Origin: Struthio camelus
Lineage: Eukaryota > Chordata > Aves > Struthioniformes > Struthionidae
Direction: 5' to 3'
Length of the DNA: 64,000 nt
Assembly: GCF_040807025.1 (NCBI RefSeq)
Contig: NC_090942.1
Coordinates: 203,724,747-203,788,746 of the forward strand
The position numbers and the translations under genes are program-made. The notes under the pieces were generated by a model. It saw only the letters and a program-made list of their open reading frames with translations, was not told the origin of the DNA and did not search any database. This document shows positions 34,196 through 45,800 of the stretch, piece after piece (position 1 is the stretch's first letter; the number at the start of each line of letters is the position of its first letter).

Positions 34196-36814
34196 GGCCT
34201 TGAGCAGGCTGGGCCAGGCCAGGGCTCTGCCCAAGGGCCCGCGGGACTGAGCTCCTGCCAGGCGCTGGCAGAGAGCAGAGGAGTCATGTAACAACAAAGG
34301 TGTCTAGGCTGATGACAGAAATGTGAGTTTTTACAGCTGAAAATAGCAGAACCCAGATGACACCAAGTGTTGCCCAGGAGGAAGGTGATACTGCAGTCTG
34401 GAGTTTTTCAGTGAGTTTGCAGCGATTGGCACCATCCTCTGTAGGTGTTAGGATTTAGGGCTTCAGCTTCTCATTTCGCAGGGCTCACGGTGGCACCTCT
34501 GGTTTGCTTTTTTTGCTTTCAGCACTGCCGTGCAAGTTTGCAACAAGATCTGCAGGGTTTAGTACATTCTTCCTACATCCAGGTTGCACAATTTAAGCAG
34601 TCAGGGTTAGAAGTTGGCAGAATACAAATCAGATGTGTTTTCCTGGTGCTTTTAGGCTGGGCTGCATCAGTACCCCGATATTTCCCATACACTTCAGAGG
34701 CCCTTGGGGAAATGCTTTTCTCTACCATTCCACTTTTCTTGTGATTGCAGCGCTGATGTTACAGAATTCCTATGCGCAATAGAAGCAGCTAGACTGGTGT
34801 TGTGTGTTTAGGCAGTCAAAGCCAGTCACGTATTTGTCTGGATCTAGATGTCAGATCCAGATTTGTTTGGATGTAGATGTAAGATGCAGATTTTTGTAAC
34901 CCTTTTCCTCTGGGCTATGTTGAGCTCAGGACTCATTTGGAAGATCTAATCTGGGAGTTGGGACCATAAGACTTGCAGCACCTAGAAAGATTCAATGTTG
35001 GTTTTCTGCAGAGCAGTTTGCTTTCGTTCTTGATCTGTATTTATGCAATTGCAGCATCACAGATCAGAATTAAAAGGTCATGTCTCCACATAATTCAGAG
35101 TGTGAAAAACTTGTAGACATAGGCATGGAGAGATCTTAGCTAATGAATTCAGGATTGCAAATAACTGGGAAAAAATGCAGGACTAGCATTTTGGAGCCAA
35201 ACACCTCCAAACTGGACTTGAGCTTTGAGCTCCACGTGGAAGCTGTCCTATGGAGGTAGCTGCAGCAAACCTCTGGATCTAACACACCGTGGGAAAAATT
35301 CAAAATTGGATCTAAATTAGATCCCTGAGGACTATCTCTATTTAATAAATGTCCGGTCCCCTAACTTTTCAAACTACAACTCTAGCTACATTCAATGGAA
35401 ACTTTCCAGCCAGTGGAATTTTTTGCAGGATGATGAAGGTCTATCACATTACCTATTTTTTTTTCAGTTCTAGAACCTTTTTGGAAAGTTACAGTAAAAT
35501 GTATCTTTTATTTGCACTTGTTCCTCACAGGCTTTTTTGGTATGGAGCTGATCTACAACCTGATGAATTCATTGGTTTTAGCTCAGATCCATCAGGGTAT
35601 CTGCTGCTTTTGCTCTAGGTGAGCTGTAGACACCTTTCTCAGTTTGATGATGTGAGTCCAGGTCTGCAGAAACTACCGATGATACCAGAATTAGCGTTGT
35701 TGTATTTCAAAGTACAGACTGTCAAATAAGTTTAACTACTGTAGCTGGATAGAATATGTGCTTGACAAATAGGCCCCAATATTCTTTGATAAACAAGCCC
35801 ATATTTGCCAGTTTAGTTCCTAACGCTTCCCCTTGGGGAAACCAAACTGCCTTTGTTTCCAGCATAGTCACCTACGGTGCTCGTGCTGCAGTACTGAGGC
35901 CACCTACAACTTGCATGGTTCTGCGTCCCAAGAAATTTTTCCCTGCGCGTGTCAGTCGCCCTTGCGGCGGGCTCAAATGCTGACCTCTCCAGGGGTGGAG
36001 AGGCAGTGTGGCATTTGCAGACAGGGCAGCTGAATGTAACAGACAGTTGCCAATTTTCCCTGCTGTAGTGATTAGAGCACTCAGCAACAGCGTTGGCGAG
36101 CACGTTCAAGTTTCTGCACTGAATCTGGAAAGAGGTGAAGTCAGGCCTTTCTTAGAACAGCTTGTTTTTGCTTTGAAGGTTACATATCAAGTCTGGACTG
36201 AGATGATGCCTAATGTTGTAATATCTAATTTGGTTGGAAGATGTGTCCCTTTGCTTTACTCACAATGGAATAATCGCATTTACTCCTTGTCCTTTGGGGA
36301 GTAACTTGGTTTTGGCCAGGTTCTAAAAGGTGTTGCATACTTGTAACTTCTGCTATATTCAGTAGGAAAAGCACTGTGACTCTGATTTATACAGCTCTCT
36401 AAGAGAAAAATATATGCATTTTTTTAAAATCTGAGTTATGTTAATAGCAAAAGTAGCTTGCCTCAGAGAACTTTTGAGTATCCACCCATAAAAAGCTACA
36501 TAAATGGTAACTATTATTAACTTTCCACTTGGCCTGCTTTTAGTTTACCTTTTATCACCCTAATTGCTCCCATGTGGGCCCATTTCCAGCCTAATTCCTT
36601 TCCAACTCCATATGCTCTTTTAGTTAGAACAAAGTTGGGGTGGTATAAAAGGGAAGAATCATCGTACAAGGTACATGCGATACAACCATTTATGTATCTT
36701 GTAAGATGAAGTTTGTCATTTGCGTAACGAGAAGTGCGAAAACATTGCAAGAAATAATGTAGCATCAAACTTATCTTTAGAGGGATCAAAACTTTGTAAT
36801 TCAGTCTTCATTAA
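34196..36814. other. Intergenic DNA, no gene seen
   Basis: Ordinary AT-rich to mixed sequence between the minisatellite and the CR1 copy. It includes an imperfect two-copy repeat of about 31 bp at 34833-34893 and a slightly GC-richer stretch at 35820-36120. No exon or RNA gene is recognised. Confidence 0.5.
34833..34893. repeat. Imperfect tandem duplication, about 31 bp x 2
   Basis: Two adjacent units of the form TTTGT(C/T)TGGAT-TAGATGT-AGAT-CAGA are visible. Small and without apparent function. Confidence 0.55.
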
Positions 36815-37347
36815 AATCACAGAATCACAGAATGATTGAGGTTGGAAGGGACCTCTGGAGATCATCTAGTCCAACCCCCCTGCTCAAGCAGGGTCCTCTA
36901 GAGCACACTGCACAGGATCGCGTCCAGGCAGGTTTTGAATATCTCTAGGGAAGGAGACTCCACAACCTCTCTGGGCGGCCTGTGCCAATGCTCAGTCACC
37001 TTCACAGTCAAGAAGTTTTTCCTCCTGTTCAGGTGGAACTGCCTGTGTTTCCATTTGTGCCCGTTGCCTCTTGTCCTGTCACTGGGCACCACGGAGAAGA
37101 GTCTGGCCCCATCCTCTTGACACCCTCCCTCTACATATCTGTATACATTGATGAGATCGCCTCTCAGTCATCTTTTCTCCAGGGTGAACAGGCCCAGCTC
37201 TCTCAGCCTTTCCTCATAGGAGAGATGCTCCAGTCCCCTCATCATCTTTGTAGCCCTCCGCTGGACTCTCTCCAGTAGTGCCATGTCTCTCTTGTCCTGG
37301 GGAGCCCAGAATTGGACACAGCACTCCAGATGTGGCCTTACCACACT
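36815..37347 (-). mobile_element. CR1 LINE, 5'-truncated copy
   Basis: About 533 bp. The left end on + is AATCACAGAATCACAGAATG, the reverse complement of the short 3'-terminal repeats of CR1, so the element lies on the - strand and its 5' truncation is near 37347. Inside are diagnostic CR1 stretches such as GGAGATCATCTAGTCCAACC. The - strand frame ending at 36898 encodes the ORF2 tail, with motifs resembling [22 protein letters not shown]1 is the dominant LINE of birds. The copy is inactive because it is truncated. Confidence 0.93.
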
Positions 37348-39540
37348 TAGCTAATGTTATCTAAATCAAAGCAAGCACTGAGTTTTCACTGAAGTTTTGT
37401 TGTAATGATTTTTAAAACTTATATTTTGGTAGGACAGAAACTCACATTAGAAAAAAAGGAATCACTGCACACTGAAAGCATTTTTTTAACTAAGCACAAA
37501 GCAATTTAAGATTACCTGCAAATTGCCTGAGTTTGTGCCTGATGCAGGTCTCCGCTACTGGTATGCTCAAGAAAATACAACTGTAACATGGACAGTCCAT
37601 TTTGGGGTTTTGTTTTGTTTTTTACAATAGTGAACTGATCCAGGCCGTTAGGAACAAGCACATAGGAGACAAAGTACCATGAAGCAAGTCACTATGGCCA
37701 GAGAATTAATTCTAGCAGCTAGTGGTGAATATAGGATGAAAGTTAATTCAATGCCTACAGATAACTACCAGGACCAGTGAAGAGCTTTGTTATGATAATA
37801 GTAGCAAGACGCTACCAGTGACGTTTAGATGACGACAGTAGACTGACTGTCTGTGTGTTGACAGGTGTTTACCATCTTTGGACTACTCTCAAGAGGACTG
37901 AGGAAAAGTAAAATGGAAGAGACTGCAGTGAAAGTGGGAGTTCACCAGAAACAAAAGGACCCCACATTTCTATATTTCTCATTCTAAAAGGCATTGAAGG
38001 TTTCCTCAGGTAAATTGAACAGAGGCAAAAAGCTAAAGACTGCCCTGGCTTGGCATCTGAGGATTTTGGTGTGATATACAAGTTCTTTTAACAAACTAAG
38101 CTCTCCATTCTTTCCTTCTCTGCCCCCACACGCAGCAGAACACAAAGTCTTTTTTCCCCTTTGTCCTGCGGCTAAGAGAAAACTTGGCTTGCAGCACAGG
38201 AAAGACTTGCAGAAATAAGATAGGTGGCATCCACTTCTTTCTTATGCCCTTTTTCTTCACTCTGGAAAGATGGAAGCCCCAGAGCTACATCTTTTTTCCG
38301 TGTTGAGCTCCTCAGGATGTGCCATAAAGCACCCAGTGTGCTCTGCTTATACCACCAAGTGGAAGTTATTGCAATCCTTAGACTGAGTGCTGCACTTGGC
38401 TGAAGAGCTGCATCTGTACAGCACTGTACTATGGGAAACACATTACATATAAAGCAGTTCATTAACTAGACAACTGCACCATAAAAGCCACAGGGTTACG
38501 TTCCTCTAGCAGCACCATCAAAGAAGTATTTCAGACCAATTGCAGAGACATCTTATGAGACTGGGCAAACATTTTTAAAACTTAACAAGAACATTTCATT
38601 AAGATACGGAGAGAGAACTTTCCAAAGAGTGTGACTAGTTGGGAAAGAGCCTAAACACCAACTCAGAACGATCACTGGAAATGTTAAGAGACGGAATCCC
38701 TGTATTTCAAATTGCAATACCAACACAAAACTATTAAACCAAACTTAACAGAAATGTTTCAAAAGCAAACCCATGCCACTCCAGTCTACTACTTCTACAA
38801 GTATTCACTAGGAAATGTTGAGCAACAATAGTTTTATCTCTGAAAAGTGATCTAAATTAGGAACCCCATATTCCTGTTCAACACGTCTCAATGACTTCAA
38901 GTCACATTTGTTCAGTTCATAAGCAAAATGATAATTTTTCTAATATCTTTATACACATTCAGCCGAGGCTCCAGAAAGCTACCTCTCTGTTCCTAGTTGT
39001 TGCTGCAATCTGCAGCTTTAATAAGATTCAAAAGCTGAAGTCTAATTAGCATTTCTGAACAAACTAGACTGAAATCCCATGCACTCTGACCACCTGATAT
39101 ACAAAAAATAATGTATATTTTTGTAATTGCAGAAAATACCTAGGAGCTTGCCAAGAGACTGCTTGAAATAGAAGCTGCCATTTGTGTGACCTGTGAAATG
39201 GCCCTGGTTCAGCTAAGCATGTAAGCATAGACTAAAATTAAGACGCTTTCTTCAGTGTCAGTATAAGTGCTTTGATCAGTTGTGGCCTTCACAATGACCA
39301 AGGTCATATCCAACATTTAAGCGGGGGGTAAGGGGAGAAAATCAGTTCACATGCCTTAAGTAAATTCAGTCCTCGATGAGGGCTATGGAACTTCCAACCT
39401 TGTAACATTGCTTCAAGGGATTTCACATTGAATGCTGAAATTTTGGACTACTATTGTATGCATCTCTGAAAGCAAAAGCTTTATAAATGTGATATAGTTT
39501 GCAGCGAGTGGAAGTGACTTGAGCAGTTTTTATGCACGAG
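37348..39540. other. Intergenic DNA, no gene seen
   Basis: AT-rich sequence between the CR1 copy and the inferred 3' end of IFT88. No exon, repeat family or RNA gene is recognised. Confidence 0.5.
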
Positions 39541-39559
39541 TAAAACAACCCCATAATTG

Positions 39560-39573
39560 TTTATTATTTTATT
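39560..39573 (-). terminator. IFT88 polyadenylation signals (two AATAAA)
   Basis: On the - strand AATAAA occurs at 39573-39568 and again at 39565-39560, about 170-185 nt after the IFT88 stop. This is well placed for a short 3' UTR. Motif and position only. Confidence 0.6.
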
Positions 39574-39743
39574 TATCAATTATAAAATACGCTGCTACTC
39601 CAAATCGATAGTTTTAATATATGGTACCATAAATCCAAAATATTTCACAAATATTTTATCAAAAACCACTACAAATTATCATGGCTGGATATTTTTCTGC
39701 TAAAACTTTTAAAAGAAAAAAAAAATTCAGAGTGGACTGTACA

Positions 39744-39865
39744 TTATTCTGGAAGCAAATCGTCACCTAGTTCTTCATCAGCAAATTCATCTTCCTCAGT
39801 TCTTTTTCTTGCTGCAGTCTTTGGTCTTTCTGCTTGTGGGCCAAGTGGATCTATGTAGAAGGCAT
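39744..39865 (-). CDS. IFT88: IFT88 last coding exon
   Basis: 122 nt ending with TAA at 39746-39744; the acceptor AACCCTAG ends at 39866. It encodes the final 39 residues plus the end of a split Asp codon, including DPLGPQ and the acidic tail ELGDDLLPE. Confidence 0.97.
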
Positions 39866-42800
39866 CTAGGGTTTAAATAAATACATTTCAAAGTTACCTA
39901 CAAGTAATTTTAGCTGTGCTTCGGACACATAAAATTAAACTCAAGACTGCCTTTAATATGATACGTCTGTACAGTATCTTACAGAAGGAATGAAATATTC
40001 TGATTCTATAGAAGTGTTACTGCACAGGGATTTAGGACTTTTACTACTACCCCCAGAACTCTATTGAAATGCAGACTAAAAAGAGTAAGAGTGCTGAAGG
40101 AGAACAAGATACCACATTTGCGAGGTAAGGCAGGGCATGACAGCAGTAGTACCTGAGTGACAGAAGCTTCTTTTATGAACTCCTCTTTATTACATTAAGC
40201 TTTGGAGAATGAGACTTCACAAGGGTGCATGGAATAGGAAGACTGATGAGCTTGTTAAGGAAGGGCATTCTAGGAAGTAACACATTCCACAGAGATTTAG
40301 CGTTTTTAAAGCCCTTGCACTTCTTTGAAAACGCCACCTTAGCGAAGAACTTACGACTATAAAACCACAAGAACTGGCCAAAGGATGGCCAGGAAGGCAC
40401 GAATATATATATATATTTTTAACATGGTCAGCATCTCCTAATACTTACTTCATAGCAAGCGATGAACAGGGAAGCTAAAGCCATTCTTTGCATTTATTTC
40501 CCAGGGAAAATGCTTTCTTAATTATCTAACTATACATGCTTTTCAGTAACTTATTTTTCTGATTCCCCTCTCTTTGAGAGCCAGGAAAGTAAGAAGGTAT
40601 AAGTTGCCCACTTGCCTATTTCTTTACTGCTGCTGCTTTCATAGGGTTCGCTTGTCCCAGGCAAAGCTCTTAATTTAGCGCTCAGTCTTTCTCCTTTGTT
40701 ACCACCACTATCTGGAAGGAAAAAAAAACATGTTGAAAAGGCAAGTAACAGGCCGTGATATTCTGTAAAATCATGATAACAGAACAGTAACAATTTCAGC
40801 CACTATCTGTGGAAATAAAGATTTAGGTGATGCAGTACCTAAGAATTCACTGGATTCATTCAAATTAGGAATCATTTCATGATTGATGCAGTACTCAGTT
40901 GTAATTGCAGTTGTTAAAACACAATGGACACTGCGTGTGCATGCATGTGTTTAAGTTTTTTAAATATTCAGTCTTACTTTGGGGTAAGCATTTTACATTA
41001 AAATATTTCTGTTTCAAATGCTGACTTCTTAGTTGCTTATAAATTACAAACAGTCAGATTTTGGAGTTAAAATAAACATGAATAAATATAAACACTGTCA
41101 CAATGCATATGGACATTTCATGTCTGTGTGCCTACTAGTATATTAGTATGATCCACCTGTTGAATGCTGTCAAGGTTAAATACAACACTAGCTTTGCTTG
41201 TAATTAGACGAGTATATTTGGCATGTGCTGTCTGCATGGCAGGCAGGCACAATTCCTGTATACAGACCATCTTGGCCCTGCATCTTGCTGTAAACATTGT
41301 GCTGGCAGCTCAGTTTGCAGCAGGGCCCCAAGGAATGTGTCGGCTCCGAGGGCTGCCTCGTGCCCAGACAACGTCAGATTAACATTCTCTTGCCAGAGCA
41401 GTATTCCAGACACTTTAAATATTCTATTAACTTCTGAATCCCTTTTATACATTCATGGCAAGTTTTCAATCTTGTCTGCTACACTGAATTTTTATTCTTT
41501 TTTTTTTTTTTTTTTTTTTTCCTCCTAGGAGAAAACGTTTCATGTTTGGCTTGGTATATTGACAAGGCAGGACGTGCCATGCAGCCAAATACAGACACGC
41601 TCATATACAACATGAAACAATGCTGTTATTAGACGTCCCCCATCTGCGAGGAAGAAAAACGGGTTTAATTCAGCAAGCATTAATTACAAATGCTGGACTT
41701 GGCAACACATTTCCATTGTCTTATTTACTACAAGTGTTCTGTTTATAAATATTGTTACTATTTTTACAAATGTATTCTTCCATAAAGATGACAAACCTTT
41801 ATTTTCCTTTAAATACCACTGCTGACTGCAATTTACTCAGCCCTGCAATGGGAGACAATGTCCCTGCTCTGAAAAAGATCCAATTCATGCCTGCCAAAGA
41901 GTTAATATGTTTACTAGATGGAGGTTATGGTTAAAACTTCAAAGCCAGAGAAATCTATTTTGACAAATATCTCTCTCCCTTTGGTCAATTCTCACTGAAA
42001 GGTTCCATGGAAGAAGCAAATGTTTAAGGAAAGATTTGAAGAAACTCTGTGTTTGATCAGGGGGCCTCAGCTGAGGTGCAGCAAAGTTACCAAAGGACCT
42101 CCTCTTGATTTCAGTGGGCTTTGGACACAGGCCCATGCAACAAGAGGCGAGTGTTGAGCTTCAAAGATGGTATGGATGAAAACATGTTGATGAGGGTCAG
42201 AGGAGAATACAAAATGGCTCATAGGGAGAGAAAGAGCAGATAGGAGTAGGCACAGGGCCTTGTGAAAGGGAAAACAAGTAATTTATAATATGATTAAAAA
42301 CGTGGGAAGAAGTGGTGAAGAGATGTGAAGAAAGGAATGATACAACCGGAACTAGTCACTGAAACTGCATAGGTATAATTAGTTGATTCCAGAAAGGAAG
42401 AATTTGGTGCAGTGAGAATAAAAGATAATGAAGACGGCACATGAAAGTATTTTAACCGTTAAAGAGGAAAACATGGGTTTCAGTAATATTACCAGAGGAA
42501 GCAGAAGGATCTGGTATTAACCAAACAAGAAAAAGCAGAACAGTAGACCAACTAAAATGGTTGGGATAAGCGTAATACAAGCTATCCATACATCTTATTG
42601 CCCTAAATCAAAATTTAAAACAAACTCTCTTGGACATCCTAAGACCCCTTCTCTTTTTTTAGGGTTACATCCAACAAGTTATGAAGCAGTAAATCTGCAA
42701 TTGTAAATCCAAATTTCCCCCCCGTTCACTCTCCATTCCAGGGGATGTGCAACACAAACTGCCCAAACCTCAGCAACTGCCTCCCTGCACAGCTTCAAAG

Positions 42801-45800
42801 TTCCCTAAGCACTTACTGCTCTGACTTTGGAGATGCCCAGAATGGCACCATCCTGAGCAAGATGCCTGCAGGATATTCAGCATGCAGCCTTGGTGTCTAA
42901 GCTCACCCTCTAGTTTATGAACCAATACAGTCAGAAATCACGAGTGCAATCACACAGTGAGCAAATGTAGCTGTTCATACAAACGTAGCCTTTTAGGCTC
43001 CGGGACTCAATTCAGTTGCCCCAACACATTAGTTTTCTCTCGGTTTAATGAAGTGAATCAGCTCATCTAAGGGTTAGACTAATGCTAGAAATAGTGCAAG
43101 GGAAGCAGCAAGAACATGTGGCCAGAAGTGTGGAAGAAAGTACATGTTGTGAGGAGTGTAACTGTTACCCTCAGGAGCAGCAATTTATTAGATGAGCACA
43201 GCCCATCTTGTCTAAAAGCACCCTGAAAAAAAATGGGAAGAGTGTCTAAGGGCACAGTGTCCTCCTACACTTAAGTAATAAGAACATATGGATGCCTTAC
43301 TGGGTTAGATTGAAGGTCCATCTAAGCTGGTAGCTTGTCTGTAAAAGTGAAAAGCATGATGCCTAGAGAAGAGAATCAAAAGCAGAGCAAGCATGTACAG
43401 TATTCAACAATAAGGTCCTAGCCTCCAATGATGAGTCACAGGCATGTGTGTGGGGATGTAGGGGAGGTTACTTTTCATATTTAATAACAGACCGAGCAAG
43501 CCCTTCCACCATTCATTCATTCTGAACCGATCAATCTGGCCCCACATTGGCAGAGGGGAGTGTCCTGCCCTTGTCAGATGTTCCTGCCCTGCATCCCACC
43601 TCTGCTTCACACTGTCAAATGGCAGCAGGTTGAGTCAAAGCAGCTCACTGACACATCTGTAAATTAACACAACAAAAATGTATTTTTTTTCCAGTGGATC
43701 AGCAAGGTAATGAAACTCACCCTACCTTTGTGTGATCAATACACGTAGAGCAAGGGACGGGAAAGCAACAAGTGGCAAGAGGTGGAGAGAAGTTTAACAC
43801 CTCTTTTGATAGCATCCCACAGTTAGTCTAAATTAAGCTATCATGTCTCCGTGGACTGCACTGTGCTCAGAGACCACCTAATAAAATGAAAGGAGAGCGT
43901 CTTTGTTTTGAAAGTACAGGTGGAAGAGAGTAAGAGGTGGTTGGCACCACCTAACTTACATGTAGATGTCAGACACCAGCTTAGGAAGTGGGAGGTCAGG
44001 CTTCAATGCCTTCCTTCACCTGAGGGTGTTCAAACCCACAGCTCCCATCTCACAGGAAGAGTGTCTCAGTTCTTGAGCCGTTTGGGGTGGGGGCACATTT
44101 CATGCCTTTCTTGAAGCTATCCCACTATTTTCCTTCAATGAATCATTTGACTCAGCACGGGATACAGGATTTGGCTGCCAATATGGCAGCCATTAGCAAT
44201 TCTGCTGACCAGCAGTTTTATAACATGACCCACTAGAAGTTTAAACCTCATCTTTAAATTCTACTCTTTGGAGTTCTGTTTGTAGATAAATCATTTATAT
44301 GTTTTACTCAATATACTTACATAACTTGGCCAAACTTCTGGAATATATGCTTGCAGTGTAGACTTTAGGACTTTAGTATCCCACTCTGAATAAAACCTCA
44401 GGGAAAGAATTTGCTTTTAAGACACTTCATCACAAACACGCATGCTTTTAAGAGGTGGACTTTACAGTTTCTACTCAGCAATTCTCTCCCCTCCCCCTGC
44501 CAAACCCAAACAAACAGAAAAGAGATTTTATACGCATCCCAGCTTTTGTATTATGGAATGAAGCCAACTTTCATGAAAGTGCCACTGTCTGCCTGCCTTT
44601 TTATAGTTAAAAGGAGAAAAAAGAAGGATGTAAAATTAAACTGAAAGACATTTTGCTGAAAAGTAATTTATACCTACCTCCCAACATTTAAGAGAAATGA
44701 GTGTCTTTATTTTCAGGAGAAAAGACAGCTACAGAGAGAGGAAAAAAGAGTACATACAAAGAAAAAAAATCAAAAGAAATTAAATACAGGAAAAATCTAC
44801 ATACATGTTACAATGTTTATCATGACAAAAGGCATGTATGTAAAAAAAATAAGGTGACATTGAGACAAAGGAGAACAACAGAAACTGGATAAATGCTTTT
44901 TTTTTTTTTAATAGAGTTTTTCTCTACTAATAGTACAGCTTTGTTAACATGTCTAATTGCTCTTGCAATCAAAGGACTACAGATAAGTATATCTCTAACT
45001 GCAAATGACTGCCATCTACATTACACTAATAACTGAATAAACACATGCCCTTAGTTAATTAACGTTTTAAAACAAAGGTCAGTGCTGAACTAAATTGTTT
45101 CTCTGTATCCAAGAAAATCTTCACTGTAATTCACAAATGCTCCTTATTTATTTATTGTGCTTTCATTTTCAAAGTACTTTTGTAGGTCTTTACTATAGTC
45201 TGTGTGCGGGCCAGACCTTGCGTACCCACTCTGGGGGATAACACAGACGCACGTGCATAAACTAACCGCAGGAAGGTAGCTCCAGCTTTTAGCTGAAAAA
45301 GCAACAAGAACTGATAAAGTAGAAATGGTTAATATATTTTTAAAATCTGATTTAGATGTATATTTACTCTGCAAAACAATTATATTTGAGACTTGGATTG
45401 TAAGGCTGATATTATCTTCCCCTCTCAGTCTATGTGCATTAACATCAGCTGGAAGCTATGCATATAAAGACATAAATAATATATGCTGCATGCTGATATC
45501 TGTTATGGTGCATTCCTTCCTCTCATCTGTTTAAAAGTCATCCCCATAATGTTATATTTAGGATATTTATTAAAATTATGGTATTTTATGTATTATATTT
45601 CTTTTCATTTAGATTTTTTGCAACCTTGGTACAAAAACAAAAATTTTTTTTTTGAACCAATTCCTCCACATACAATAGGAAAACCCCAGAAAGAACGGGC
45701 TTAGCTTAGAACTTAGTTGAACAAATTGATTAATTTTATGTGGCAAAATAATCAATAAAGCAATATACTACACAAGTAATTCTATTTTGGAATAATCCTA

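Noticed and set aside
30660-34291. Very long open frames (877-1,196 codons) on the + strand
   Set aside because: They run through a tandem repeat with no stop codon in any + frame. All three frames are open at once and the peptides are trivial repeats; there is no splice or initiation evidence.
36982-37278. A 98-codon + strand open frame
   Set aside because: It is antisense to the CR1 LINE copy on the - strand and is explained by that element.
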